Shown here piece by piece: positions 25,433 to 34,153 of a stretch of 64,000 nucleotides of DNA. A program made the position numbers and the translations under genes. The notes beneath the pieces are model-generated. The model saw only the letters and a list, made by a program, of their open reading frames with translations, made no database searches and had not been told where the DNA came from. The stretch is from an uncultured bacterium (GTDB lineage Bacteria > Actinomycetota > Coriobacteriia > Coriobacteriales > Coriobacteriaceae): positions 1 to 64,000 of the forward strand of contig CAJMMN010000003.1 in the NCBI GenBank assembly GCA_905214525.1, written 5' to 3'. Within the stretch, counting starts at the first letter, position 1. The number at the start of each line of letters is the position of its first letter.

Positions 25433-25738
25433 TTAGTTGAGGCCCTTTTCCTTGATAATGGCCTCAATCTTGTCGTAAACCGGCTTGGCCATAGCAGGCA
25501 TGCGATAGAGAATCGGGCCGGCGTCGACGATTGGGGTCTTAACCTCAAAGCCAAAATCGGTCTTGGCGATCTGAGCGAAGATGTCGTACTGAGAGAGCAT
25601 CTCCTCGTTGACGTCCTTGATCATCACGGCGTCGCAGTGCAGGTTGTAGCCGCGATTCTTGAACTCGGACTCGATGGCGTCCTTGATCTGATGGCTGGAG
25701 TTAACACCGGCGCCACAAGCTGCGAGAACCTTAATCAT
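25433..25738 (-). CDS. gatB: PTS galactitol-family IIB component
   Basis: A 101-residue EIIB of the lactose/galactitol superfamily. The phosphorylated cysteine is Cys8 in the loop AACGAGVNSSHQIKD. It lies between the IIA and IIC genes on the minus strand, with ribosome site AGAAAGGAA before the ATG. It carries phosphate from His73 of the IIA to the sugar in IIC. Confidence 0.9.
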   Translation of the reverse strand: MIKVLAACGAGVNSSHQIKDAIESEFKNRGYNLHCDAVMIKDVNEEMLSQYDIFAQIAKTDFGFEVKTPIVDAGPILYRMPAMAKPVYDKIEAIIKEKGLN

Positions 25739-25791
25739 GATGAATTCCTTTCTCTATGCGGGTTATTCCGCGGATTCCTAAGGGTGGTTGG

Positions 25792-26283
25792 CTAGTCGGC
25801 AGGAAAGTTGTCGACCAAGAACTGGTAGATGGCCTTGGCGTCGGTCATGGAGAACAGCTCCTTGACGCGTTCGGTGCCAAGAGCGTTAACAAAGTCCATG
25901 ATCTTGGCGAGGATGCCCACCTGGGACTCCTTGTCGTCGTTGAGGATCATAAACAGGAACGAGACGGGGAAGGTCTGCGAGGGGTCGATCATGGAGTGCC
26001 ACTCGACGGGGGTCGTCAGCTTGACGGGGACGATGCGGCGGGTGTGAACGAACTCGACCTCGGTGTGAGGAACGGCAAAGCTGGGCAACTCGGGGTCGAC
26101 GACAGACATATCCATGCCGGTGGGGTAGCCCTTTTCGCGCTCGATGATGTTCTCGAGAAAAGCGGGCGCCACATAGTTTTTGAGCGACAGCTTATTGGCG
26201 ATCTCGGTAAAGACCTCTTCTTGCGTGGTGCGGTCGCAAACAAACACGGTGTCTTCGAAGAACAGATTGCTCTCTGCGGACAT
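25792..26283 (-). CDS. gatA: PTS fructose/galactitol-family IIA component
   Basis: A 163-residue EIIA of the PTS_EIIA_2 family. The active histidine is His73 in SFAVPHTEVEFV; the GYPTG segment before it and FLFMILNDDKESQV after it are conserved. ATG 26283 has AAGGAG at 8 nt; the frame upstream of it is noise. First gene of the gatABC operon, divergent from the LacR-like regulator, with a GAACATGTTC dyad and further operator-like repeats just upstream. Confidence 0.88.
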   Translation of the reverse strand: MSAESNLFFEDTVFVCDRTTQEEVFTEIANKLSLKNYVAPAFLENIIEREKGYPTGMDMSVVDPELPSFAVPHTEVEFVHTRRIVPVKLTTPVEWHSMIDPSQTFPVSFLFMILNDDKESQVGILAKIMDFVNALGTERVKELFSMTDAKAIYQFLVDNFPAD

Positions 26284-26314
26284 GTCTGCAACTCCTTCCG
26301 TTCCATGCAGATCG

Positions 26315-26340
26315 AACATGTTCGAATCTGTTTGTTTAAG
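26315..26340. promoter_or_regulatory. Candidate LacR (DeoR-type) operator upstream of gatA
   Basis: Contains the dyad GAACATGTTC and the string TGTTCGAATCTGTTTG (26319-26334). TGTTCGAATGTGTTCA recurs at 35973-35988 upstream of lacA. Confidence 0.45.
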
Positions 26341-26528
26341 TCGCCTGTTATTTAAGTCTAAGAGAATTAGTGTGTCAATCTGTTTTCTATTGTTCGGCAA
26401 AGTTCAATTTGCTTTATTGAGGCAACATTGAATTGAAATGATTTTAAAATCGCAGCTTTTTGCCTATGTATAGCTGAAGTTGATGCGTCGGATACATTCG
26501 ATATTCTACGTTTGGCGTTTACTATCCT

Positions 26529-26558
26529 ACCGTTCACCGGGAAAAACCGACCGTTTGG
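26529..26558 (-). promoter_or_regulatory. Spaced direct repeat, site C
   Basis: ACCGTTCAC (26529-26537), 12 bases, ACCGTTTGG (26550-26558), in the divergent gatA/lacR promoter region. Confidence 0.65.
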
Positions 26559-26620
26559 GGTGAGTGAGCATAACTGTTCGATTACTATAAATGCGAACAA
26601 AACCACTCAAAGGAGTAAAA

Positions 26621-27385
26621 ATGATCAAGGCGGAGCGACAGGATAAGGTTCGTCAGCTGCTCGAGGAGCAGGGCACGGTCTCGGTCAAGGAGATCTCGGA
26701 TGCGCTGGGCGTATCGGATATGACAATCCGCCGCGACCTTGAGGAGCTTGCGAGCCTGGGCGAGATCGAGCGCGTGCACGGCGGAGCCCGCAGCGCGCAG
26801 AGCCGTCCCCATGCCATGTTGCGCCATGAGTATTCGCACAGTGAAAAGCGCACCAAGCATGCCGAGGAAAAGCTGCAGATCGCACGCCGCGCTGTGGAGC
26901 TTATCGAGGAAGGCTCGACCATCTTTTTGGGTACGGGCACCACGGTCGAGCAGATGGCCTCGATGCTGCCGGCGTTTCGCCTGCGTATCGTGACCAATTC
27001 GCTTTCGGTGTTCAACCTGCTCGAGGAGCGCGAGGACTGCGAGCTGTGCCTCGTGGGCGGTATGTACCGCCGCCGCACTGCCGCTTTTGTGGGGCCGACG
27101 GCCGAGGATACCCTACGTGCGTTGGGCATCGACGCGGCGTTTATCGGCGCCAACGGCATTCTGGATGGCGACGTGTCTACGTCCAACATGGAAGAGGGCC
27201 GTATCCAGCAGCTTGCCTTTAGCAAGGCGGACTCGCGCTATCTGATCGCCGACTCCAGCAAGATCGGCAAGCGCGACTTCTATACCTTCTGCCGTCTGGA
27301 CAGCCTGGACGCCGTGGTGTGCGAGCCGGGTATTGCTGATGGAGATCGCGCCGCCATCGAGGAGCACACGCAGGTCATCTGCTAG
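26621..27385 (+). CDS. lacR: DeoR-family regulator, LacR-like
   Basis: A 254-residue DeoR/GlpR-family repressor. The helix-turn-helix is VSVKEISDALGVSDMTIRRDLE (key VSDMTIRRDL, residues 25-46). The C-terminal sugar-phosphate sensor includes IFLGTGTTVEQMA and TNSLSVFNLL, and GANGI near residue 185. The lactococcal LacR senses tagatose-6-phosphate. It is divergent from the galactitol-type PTS and close to the lac block, whose promoters share its likely operator string. ATG 26621 follows AAAGGAG. Confidence 0.8.
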   Translation: MIKAERQDKVRQLLEEQGTVSVKEISDALGVSDMTIRRDLEELASLGEIERVHGGARSAQSRPHAMLRHEYSHSEKRTKHAEEKLQIARRAVELIEEGSTIFLGTGTTVEQMASMLPAFRLRIVTNSLSVFNLLEEREDCELCLVGGMYRRRTAAFVGPTAEDTLRALGIDAAFIGANGILDGDVSTSNMEEGRIQQLAFSKADSRYLIADSSKIGKRDFYTFCRLDSLDAVVCEPGIADGDRAAIEEHTQVIC

Positions 27386-27505
27386 CTAACGCTGCAGGCG
27401 ATACGTCTGCCCTCTGCCGGCGCGGGGATTATCGTTTCACAATGACGCGGAAAATGACTCGCAAATAGTTTTGGGCAACAAGGGTGAGGCCATTCTGAGA
27501 TATGG

Positions 27506-28738
27506 CTAGACTTCGTATTTCGCTTTGATATTCCTTGAGAATGAACCGTAGTCTTCGTAGAGTTCGTGTCTGCTTTCATCTTCGGCGCGGTTCATGCGTT
27601 CAAGGATTTTATCCTTTGGGGACCCTTGTTTTATTGCTGGCTCGCTATTGGGTATTGCAGATTGCAAGAATAATTCCAGAGCATGGATGTCTTTAAGTAT
27701 GTAGCCCGTCGAACGACCCGCTCCCGTTTTTTCGATTGCGCTGCAACTGACAAGCTGGCTGAGGGTTCGTTTAATGGTTACCTCGCTGATATCGGGGCAG
27801 TTGGACTGGATGTCGGATTTCTTAATGACGCCGGATTTCTGCTGAAACAGAGCAGCTATGCGCGATTGCTTCGACATGGGGCGAGTACTGAATTCAATCA
27901 GGGTGTGCTGTTCGAGCTGTCGGTAAGCCGCCAGGATGGTTCCGAGCATGAACCGGATAAAGGGAACCTCGTTGTTTTCGTTTTCATTCCATCCTGTGGA
28001 ACTTGCAGCGAGGGCACTGTAGTAGAGCGACTTGTTGTCTTCAATAAGGCGTTCGATGCTGATGTAACGCGCAACGTCGTATCCAGTCTTTTCGAGTAGT
28101 AGCGTTGTAAGGAGTCGGCTCATCCTGCCATTGCCATCGTTGAAGGGATGAATACTGACAAAATCGAAGATAAAGCGGAGCGATATAAGGAGGGGATCGC
28201 AAACTTGGCGAGATAAGGCATCGTTGAGGGACCGACAAGCTTCTTCGATAAGTCCCGGGGTTGCTAGAGCTGAAGGAGGCCTAAAGCGCACAAATCGATT
28301 ACCTTGATCGTCAATGGAGACGATTTCGTTATCGCTGTCTTTCCAATGGCCCCCATACGAGATTGCTGTGTGTGCCATGAGGTCACGATGCAACTGCAAA
28401 ATGATCGATGGCGTTACGGGAATGAAATCGTGCTGCTCGTGAATAAGCGACAGCGCATCTCGGTATCCAGCGATTTCTTCCTCTGCGCGGGAGCTTGGCT
28501 TGGCGGAATACGCCATGATTGCTTTGAGTCTTTTTTGGGTAGTAACAATTCCTTCAAGTCCGTTGGAGGATTGGGTGCTTTGGATCTTAGCTTCCTCCAT
28601 AAGGGACGATAGAAGCTCGGGTCTGACTTGACCCAGAACAAGCTGACGGCCTTTATGCTCGCGTATCGAGAGGAGAAGGTTGGTGATTGGAGTTGCCTCG
28701 AGTTCCGCTGGGACTGTGGCGTAATCAAACTGGCGCAT
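27506..28738 (-). CDS. Fic-domain protein (AMPylator type)
   Basis: A 410-residue Fic protein. The active-site motif HPFNDGNGRMSRL starts at His197. Upstream, S58-N-G-L-E62-G fits the inhibitory [S/T]xxxE[G/N] helix, placing it in the class with an N-terminal internal inhibitor. Residues 290-370 form a winged-helix region (SEVTIKRTLSQLVSCSAIEK), common in this architecture. Fic enzymes usually transfer AMP to protein hydroxyls. The gene stands alone with lower GC codons than its neighbours, and a 69-bp perfect palindrome lies 11 bp upstream of the start, probably controlling it. Confidence 0.88.
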   Translation of the reverse strand: MRQFDYATVPAELEATPITNLLLSIREHKGRQLVLGQVRPELLSSLMEEAKIQSTQSSNGLEGIVTTQKRLKAIMAYSAKPSSRAEEEIAGYRDALSLIHEQHDFIPVTPSIILQLHRDLMAHTAISYGGHWKDSDNEIVSIDDQGNRFVRFRPPSALATPGLIEEACRSLNDALSRQVCDPLLISLRFIFDFVSIHPFNDGNGRMSRLLTTLLLEKTGYDVARYISIERLIEDNKSLYYSALAASSTGWNENENNEVPFIRFMLGTILAAYRQLEQHTLIEFSTRPMSKQSRIAALFQQKSGVIKKSDIQSNCPDISEVTIKRTLSQLVSCSAIEKTGAGRSTGYILKDIHALELFLQSAIPNSEPAIKQGSPKDKILERMNRAEDESRHELYEDYGSFSRNIKAKYEV

Positions 28739-28749
28739 GCTGCTCCGAT

Positions 28750-28818
28750 CAGTATCACGAACATATTTTCGGTATCATAATAACATTAAATGATACCGAA
28801 AATATGTTCGTGATACTG
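28750..28818. promoter_or_regulatory. 69-bp perfect palindrome upstream of the Fic gene
   Basis: Arms 28750-28778 and 28790-28818 (29 bp each) are perfect reverse complements around an 11-bp AT loop. Each arm contains a smaller CGAA-N6-TTCG dyad and GATAC at both ends. It sits just upstream of the Fic start codon. Likely an operator (four half-sites) or a cruciform-forming promoter element. Confidence 0.8.
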
Positions 28819-28879
28819 AAAGCAAGGAAAGAGCCGTGCTTCATAGCTGCTTGGAAAGCGCGATTTGACTATCTAATTG

Positions 28880-29175
28880 TCTCAATCAGTAACGGTTGGG
28901 ACCGAAAAACTCGGCCAAACGTTACAGATTGAGATTGTTTGGATTGGCTCGAACGTTCGTCTTGATCTGTAACAGGTAGGGCCGGAATACTCGGTTACGT
29001 GTTACAGATCGAGATCTTTCGGCTCGGCTTATTCCGTTTGTCTCGATCTGTAACAGGTGGAGGCGAAATAGCCCGCTAGATGTTACAGATTTAGATTGAG
29101 GGAACTGGCCCGCGCGTTCATCTCGATCTGTAACAGTTGGGGCCGAAACCGCGGGTCAGATGTTGCAGATCGAGA
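28880..29175. repeat. Tandem array of four ~80-bp palindromic units
   Basis: Four head-to-tail units with period 80, 81 and 80 bp (anchor AAC at 28891, 28971, 29052, 29132). Each contains a long hairpin with arms like TCTCGATCTGTAACAG and TGTTACAGATCGAGA around an inner small stem. The inner stem differs between units but keeps pairing (CCG/CGG versus GGC/GCC), suggesting selection on structure. No ORF; no spacer-repeat pattern of a CRISPR. Confidence 0.8.
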
Positions 29176-29197
29176 CAAATGGTTGCCGACCCGCTCA

Positions 29198-29245
29198 AAA
29201 CAAAAAGGCCGGGGGCGGCGCGCCGTGTGACGTGCCGCCCCCGGC
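29198..29245 (-). terminator. Terminator of the lacE-lacG operon
   Basis: 12-bp GC stem (29208-29219 with 29234-29245) followed on the minus strand by TTTTTGTTTTG. Confidence 0.88.
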
Positions 29246-29290
29246 TGAGAAATGGGGACAGGTTGTGTGAGCGGGCAACCCTGCCAGCCA

Positions 29291-30730
29291 CTAGTCCAGA
29301 CGACGGGTCTGCGCCACGTGCTTGTACCAGTAGGCGCTTGCCTTGGGCGTGCGCTTCTGGGTTTCAAAGTCAACGTAGAAGAAGCCGTAACGCTTGTTGT
29401 AGCCATTGGTCCAGGAGAACTGATCCTGCAGGCTCCACAGGAAGTAGCCGCCCACGTTGACGCCAACCTCCATGGCCTTGAGCAGCCAACGCAGGTGCTG
29501 CTCGATGTAGTCGATGCGCGGCTGATCGTCCACAAAGCCGTCCTTGTAGGGGTCCTTGTAGCCCATGCCGTTCTCGGTGATGAAGATCTGCTTGTAGTTG
29601 GGGTAGCGCTGCTTAATGTAGACGAGCAGATCGAACAGACCCTCGGGATAGATGATCCAGTCCCAGTCGGTGGTGGGGATGCCGGGCTTGTTCACATGCT
29701 CGCCAATGCCCTTGACGCGCCAGCGGCCGGTACCCTTCTCGCCCGTGCCGTTGTGGTGCAGGTCGTTCTCGCCGTCGTAGGCCTTGAGGAAACGGCACTG
29801 GTAGTTGTTGACGCCCAGGTAGTCGTTGTAGAGCGCTGCCTCGCGCATAATCTCGAGATCCTCCTCGCGGATCTCGATGGTGCCGCCGGAGACTGCAGCC
29901 AGGCGGTTGGCGCACTCGAGGGTGTCGGGGGCATAGTCGCCGCGGAAGGTGGCGTCGAGCAGGAACTGGTTTTGCAGCACGTGCTCGTTGTTGGCGGCCT
30001 TGATGTCGGCGGGGTCGTTCTCGTTGAGCGGGTACTTGAACTCCAACGACTGAATGACGCCGATCTTGCCCTTAAAGCCGCCGTTGTGGAAGGCCAGCAC
30101 AGCCTTGGCGTGGGCGAGCATCATGTTGTGCTCGCACTGGAAAGCCTCGGCCAGGTGCGCCTTGACGCCGCCGGGGAAGGTGCCCTCGATGTAGGTGTTG
30201 GAGGCGTCCGCCCAGATCTCGTTAAAGGTGAACCAGTAGGTCACCTGGTCGGCGTACTCCTTAAAGCAGAAGGTGGCAAAGTCCACAAAGGCGTCGATGG
30301 TCTCGCGGTTGAGGAAGTCGCCCTTCTCAAAGAGGGGCAGCGGCGTGTCAAAGTGATGCAGCGTGACAAACGGCTCAACGTGGTGCTTGTGGCACTCGGC
30401 GAAGAGGTCGTGGTAGAACTGGACACCCTCGGGGTTTATCTCTCCGGTGCCGTTGGGGAAGATGCGGCTCCAGGCAATGGAGAGGCGAATGCCGTTGATG
30501 CCGAACTCCTCGCACAGCTCCAGATCGACGGGGTACTGGTTGTAGAAGTCGGAAGCGGGGTCGGGGGAGAAACGGCCCTGGGCCTCCAGGAAGTCGTCCC
30601 AGGCGACCTTGCCCTTTCCGTGGGTGCGGGTCTCGCCCTCTACCTGGTAGGCAGCAGTGGCGCCGCCAAAGACAAAGTCCTCGGGAAACTGCGCGGGCGG
30701 GTTGGTGACGCTAGCAGGGTTAACGGACAT
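29291..30730 (-). CDS. lacG: 6-phospho-beta-galactosidase (GH1)
   Basis: A 479-residue GH1 enzyme. The acid/base Glu is E171 in FTFNEIW and the nucleophile E386 in FITENGMGYKD, where the GYKD sequence is typical of LacG. FVFGGATAAYQVEG opens the barrel. It cleaves lactose-6-phosphate (imported by LacE/LacF) to galactose-6-P and glucose. 6-phospho-beta-glucosidase activity is a lesser alternative. It lies downstream of lacE, separated by a stem-loop of 34 bp. Confidence 0.9.
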   Translation of the reverse strand: MSVNPASVTNPPAQFPEDFVFGGATAAYQVEGETRTHGKGKVAWDDFLEAQGRFSPDPASDFYNQYPVDLELCEEFGINGIRLSIAWSRIFPNGTGEINPEGVQFYHDLFAECHKHHVEPFVTLHHFDTPLPLFEKGDFLNRETIDAFVDFATFCFKEYADQVTYWFTFNEIWADASNTYIEGTFPGGVKAHLAEAFQCEHNMMLAHAKAVLAFHNGGFKGKIGVIQSLEFKYPLNENDPADIKAANNEHVLQNQFLLDATFRGDYAPDTLECANRLAAVSGGTIEIREEDLEIMREAALYNDYLGVNNYQCRFLKAYDGENDLHHNGTGEKGTGRWRVKGIGEHVNKPGIPTTDWDWIIYPEGLFDLLVYIKQRYPNYKQIFITENGMGYKDPYKDGFVDDQPRIDYIEQHLRWLLKAMEVGVNVGGYFLWSLQDQFSWTNGYNKRYGFFYVDFETQKRTPKASAYWYKHVAQTRRLD

Positions 30731-30758
30731 GATGAAATATCCAATCGTCTAAATCGAA

Positions 30759-30792
30759 GGGCCAGCCGGCCTTGGATGGTCGGCTGGCCCTA
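30759..30792 (-). other. Stem-loop between lacE and lacG
   Basis: 11-bp perfect stem (30759-30769 with 30782-30792) without a T run on the minus strand, probably an mRNA-stability or processing element. Confidence 0.5.
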
Positions 30793-30800
30793 AGCGTTAC

Positions 30801-32570
30801 TTACTTCGACAGCTGCTCGCTTACGAAGGCGAGAGACTTGTCGCCGTTCTGGGAGAGCTCGATGTACTGCTTACCACGGCAGGCGACGCACTTGTTGCCC
30901 ACACGCTCGCAGTCCTTCTGCAGGTCGGCCAGGTAGCTGGCAGCCTGCGGGGCCAGGACGACCAGGTCAAAGTCGGGAAGCATGTCCACGTGGTTGCCAT
31001 AGGCATCGGCAGCGGTCTCAAGATCGATGCCGCGCTCCTTGGCGGCCTTGGCCAGCGCGTTGGCGAGCAGGCCCGAGGTGCCGCCGCCCTGGCAGAGCAC
31101 GAGTACGCGCTTGCCGTTGAGGTCGCTGGCGGCCGTAGCCTCGGTGGCGGCAGCAGCGGGGGCGGCGTCGGTCTTTACGACCTCGGCAGCGGCGCCGGCG
31201 GCAACACTCTTGGCGTCGGCCTTACCCTGGAAGGCGTCGTTGAGCTTGGCGGCCTTCTCGGCGTTCTTGGCGGCGAGCTCCTCCTGGGAGATCTCGGCCT
31301 CCTCGGCGCACTTCTGGGCGTCATAGGCACGGAAGAACGGGTAGTACAGGGCAAAGTCGACGACTAGGATGATGGCGAGCATCACAAAGGCGAGCGGCTG
31401 GAAGCCCAGGCCCATGATGGTGCCGATGGGGCCGGGGACGGTCCAAGGCAGGGTGTACATAAAGCCGTTCATGCCCAAGAAGTCGATAAAGACCTTGAGG
31501 ATCCAGATGTTGGCGATCGGGGCAAAGACAAACGGGACAAAGAAGACGGGATTGAGCACGATAGGTGCGGCGAACAGCAGCGGCTCGTTGACGGCAAAGC
31601 ACACGGGGACGATGGCAGCCTTACCGACGGCGCGCATCTCCTGAGACTTGGCCAGGAAGCAGAACATAAAGACCAGGACGAGCGTGGCACCGGTGCCGCC
31701 CATGCAGACGACGAAGTACTGGGCACCCTGGGTCAGGACAGCGGTGGCGTGCTGGCCGGCCTGGAATGCAGCCAGGTTGTCGGTCATGTTGGCAACGAGG
31801 GCGGCGGCGATGGCGGGCTCGACGATCGAGGGGCCGTGGACGCCGACGAACCAGAAGAGGCTCATGGCACCGTAGATCACAGCGAGGCCGATGTAGCCGT
31901 CGGCAGCGGTGAACAGGGGCTGGAACACCTGGATGACGCCTTGGGCAAAGCAGAAGCCAAAGGCAGCGCGGAAGACGATGTCAAAGACCCAAAAGACGGT
32001 GATGCAGACGGAGAAGGGGATGATGTCCTTAAAGGTCTGCGAGATGTTGGGCGGAACCTGCTCGGGCATCTTGACGGTGATGTTGCGCTTAATGAAGAAC
32101 TTGTAGATGATGCCGGTCACAAACGCAGCGATAAAGGCGGTCAGCAGGCCCTTGGAACCAAGGTAGGTGGTGTTGAAGCCGCTGGCGGCGTCCGTGGCGA
32201 TGGTGTCGCTCGAAAGGAGCAAGAAGCCGATGATGGCCGCGCACATGCACGAGATAAAGTTGATCTGGTTGTTCTTGGGCAGGTCGCGGTTCTGGGCGTC
32301 GGCGAAGTGCTTGGCCGTGGTGGCGGCACAGGCGATAGCCAGGATGCCCATGGAGTAGTTGTAGCACTTCCACAGGGCGTTGTTGATGTCATCGGGCCAG
32401 TAGAAACCCCAGATGTTGGGGACCGAGGCTACCAGGCAGAAGATGGACGAGAAGATGATGATGGGGATGACGGAGATAAAGCCGTCGCGAATCGCCTTGA
32501 GGTACTTGTTGCGGGCGATCGCGTTGAAAAAGGGCTGGCCTTTTTCGATGGTGGCGATGAGTTGCTCCAT
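30801..32570 (-). CDS. lacE: PTS lactose/cellobiose-family IICB component
   Basis: A 589-residue fused EIICB. Residues 1-425 form the IIC permease (YLKAIRDGFISVIPIIIFSS near the start, then VGVHGPSIVEP and FAVNEPLLFAAPIVLNP sugar-site loops). A linker of about 60 Ala/Glu-rich residues leads to the IIB domain, with Cys493 in VLVLCQGGGTSG as phosphorylation site. It imports lactose as lactose-6-phosphate with LacF. The gene is divergent from a LacI-type regulator and shares a region with several operators. Confidence 0.9.
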   Translation of the reverse strand: MEQLIATIEKGQPFFNAIARNKYLKAIRDGFISVIPIIIFSSIFCLVASVPNIWGFYWPDDINNALWKCYNYSMGILAIACAATTAKHFADAQNRDLPKNNQINFISCMCAAIIGFLLLSSDTIATDAASGFNTTYLGSKGLLTAFIAAFVTGIIYKFFIKRNITVKMPEQVPPNISQTFKDIIPFSVCITVFWVFDIVFRAAFGFCFAQGVIQVFQPLFTAADGYIGLAVIYGAMSLFWFVGVHGPSIVEPAIAAALVANMTDNLAAFQAGQHATAVLTQGAQYFVVCMGGTGATLVLVFMFCFLAKSQEMRAVGKAAIVPVCFAVNEPLLFAAPIVLNPVFFVPFVFAPIANIWILKVFIDFLGMNGFMYTLPWTVPGPIGTIMGLGFQPLAFVMLAIILVVDFALYYPFFRAYDAQKCAEEAEISQEELAAKNAEKAAKLNDAFQGKADAKSVAAGAAAEVVKTDAAPAAAATEATAASDLNGKRVLVLCQGGGTSGLLANALAKAAKERGIDLETAADAYGNHVDMLPDFDLVVLAPQAASYLADLQKDCERVGNKCVACRGKQYIELSQNGDKSLAFVSEQLSK

Positions 32571-32633
32571 GCAAAGCTCCTAAGAGTCGGTGGGTTAGCA
32601 ACGATGGTAGCTTTTGGCGTCTGGTTGCCAAAA

Positions 32634-32647
32634 TGTTGACGTTGCCA
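32634..32647. promoter_or_regulatory. LacI-type operator 1 (lacE side)
   Basis: TGTTGACGTTGCCA, with the CG centre of LacI/GalR operators; it is the inverse of site 32754-32767. Together with their flanks the two form a ~26-bp inverted repeat about 130 bp apart. Confidence 0.65.
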
Positions 32648-32753
32648 TTTTGCGACACAAAAAAAGATGTGAATCGGTGGCCCCTGTGCCTGTAGACCGT
32701 CGATTCCTTGCGTGTAAACGATTGAGCCGCCCGGTGGCTCTGTGTTTGCACAA

Positions 32754-32767
32754 TGGCAACGTTAACA
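32754..32767. promoter_or_regulatory. LacI-type operator 2 (regulator side)
   Basis: TGGCAACGTTAACA, palindromic around CG. Paired with 32634-32647 it could support DNA looping by the LacI-type regulator at 32928. Confidence 0.7.
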
Positions 32768-32806
32768 TTTGGGCGACAAAAGCCGTTCGGCGAAGCAGAA
32801 TTGTCG

Positions 32807-32836
32807 GTGAACGGTAGGTTTTGGGTGGTAAGCGTA
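32807..32836 (+). promoter_or_regulatory. Spaced direct repeat, site D
   Basis: GTGAACGGT (32807-32815), 12 bases, GTAAGCGTA (32828-32836), between lacE and the divergent regulator gene. A string AATGTGTTCAAA at 32864-32875 recurs upstream of lacA (35979-35990). Confidence 0.6.
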
Positions 32837-32927
32837 TCGTTGGAGAGACGTTGGATATACTTAAATGTGTTCAAAATGACTGCGCAGGATGCCGTCAATG
32901 GCATCGTTGACATAGAAAGATCGACCT

Positions 32928-33932
32928 ATGGCCGCTGTTAAAAAATCGGTATCCGTCAAAGATGTGGCGCGCCTCGCGGGCGTCTCGGAGCAGACGGTCT
33001 CGCGCACCGTGCACGATTCGCCCAGCGTGCGCCCCGAGACCAAGGAGCGCGTGCGCGCCGCCATGCGCGAGCTCGGCTATCGTCCAAACTTCGCCGGCCG
33101 GTCGCTGCGCCGCGGCAAGTTCAAGACGGTCGGTGTCGCCATGTTCAACATTACCGGTACCGGCAACCTCGACCGTATGGAGGGCTTTGCCGCCGCTGCC
33201 GACAAACACGGCTATGCCATCACCCTTACTAAAGTAGACGGACACCCCTATACCCTCGAGAGCGCATCGTCGCGCATGAGCGCACTGCCGGTGGACGGCA
33301 TGGTTGTGATTATGAACCGCATGCCGGCGGACTTTGGCACCTTTGAGCCGCTGCCCGGTATGCAGACGGTGCTCGTTACCATGCTGGAGCACCCGCTGTG
33401 CTCGACGGTCGATAACGACCAGTTCGATTGCTCGCGCCAGGTTGTCGAGTACTTGCTGGGGCAGGGGCACAAGACCGTGCACTTTATCTCGTGCCCCGAG
33501 CGCTCGCTTTCGGGCATGCAGCGCGAGGAGGGCTGGCGTGAGACATTGCGCGCGCATGGTATTGAGCCGCCGCGATTCATTCGTGGCGATTGGACGGCGC
33601 AGAGCGGCTATGCTGTCGGTCAGGCTCTGGCAGACGATCCGACCTGCACGGCCATCTATGCTTCCAACGACGCCATGGCCTACGGCTGCATCCGTGGACT
33701 CGAGTCGCGCGGGAAGCGCGTGCCCCAGGACGTGAGCGTGGTGGGTGTTGATGACAGCCTGGGCGATATCGTGCCCGATCGTCGCCTGACCACGGTGCGT
33801 TTTGACAACAAGCGCGTCGGCATGTGGGCGGTCGACAAGATTGCTGGCGCCGAGGGCGTTGCACCTGGTGTGGAGCACATGCTGTTTCCGGGCGTGCTCG
33901 TCGAGGGCGATACGGTGCGCGATGTACGCTAG
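32928..33932 (+). CDS. LacI-family transcriptional regulator of the lactose operon
   Basis: A 334-residue LacI/GalR regulator. Helix-turn-helix and hinge occupy residues 1-60 (SVKDVARLAGVSEQTVSRTVHD; YRPNFAGRSLRRGK). The periplasmic-binding-like core contains LPVDGMVVI, CSTVDNDQFDCSRQVVEYL and VPQDVSVVGVDDSLGD. It is divergent from lacE with two LacI-type operators in between, so it likely represses lacE-lacG and perhaps itself. The GalR-type protein encoded at 42764 is a close relative. Confidence 0.85.
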   Translation: MAAVKKSVSVKDVARLAGVSEQTVSRTVHDSPSVRPETKERVRAAMRELGYRPNFAGRSLRRGKFKTVGVAMFNITGTGNLDRMEGFAAAADKHGYAITLTKVDGHPYTLESASSRMSALPVDGMVVIMNRMPADFGTFEPLPGMQTVLVTMLEHPLCSTVDNDQFDCSRQVVEYLLGQGHKTVHFISCPERSLSGMQREEGWRETLRAHGIEPPRFIRGDWTAQSGYAVGQALADDPTCTAIYASNDAMAYGCIRGLESRGKRVPQDVSVVGVDDSLGDIVPDRRLTTVRFDNKRVGMWAVDKIAGAEGVAPGVEHMLFPGVLVEGDTVRDVR

Positions 33933-33999
33933 GGTAAAGACCTGTTTGGGTTGCCGATAATTGTGTTTGGTGTTTGATATTGTTCGGATTGGTTTAAAA

Positions 34000-34029
34000 A
34001 CCGTTCACGGGCGAAAAGCAACCGTTCAT
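34000..34029 (-). promoter_or_regulatory. Spaced direct repeat, site E
   Basis: ACCGTTCAC (34000-34008), 12 bases, ACCGTTCAT (34021-34029), 125 bp upstream of lacF. The best-matching pair of the set. Confidence 0.7.
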
Positions 34030-34153
34030 AGCTCGAAATTGCGTTTTGCGCTGTTCTTTTTTGTTTGAATGTTACTGTTCCTGTCATACACAGTGCAGCG
34101 CGTATGCCCGGACGCGATGCTCTCCGTTGGTTCATATGTGAAAGGAACGCAAT

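Noticed and set aside
28880..29175. CRISPR array
   Set aside because: The period is constant but the whole unit is repeated and palindromic; there are no unique spacers and no cas genes.
29252..30793. 513-codon frame on the plus strand
   Set aside because: Antisense to lacG, no ribosome site, Val/Gly/Leu-biased shadow composition.
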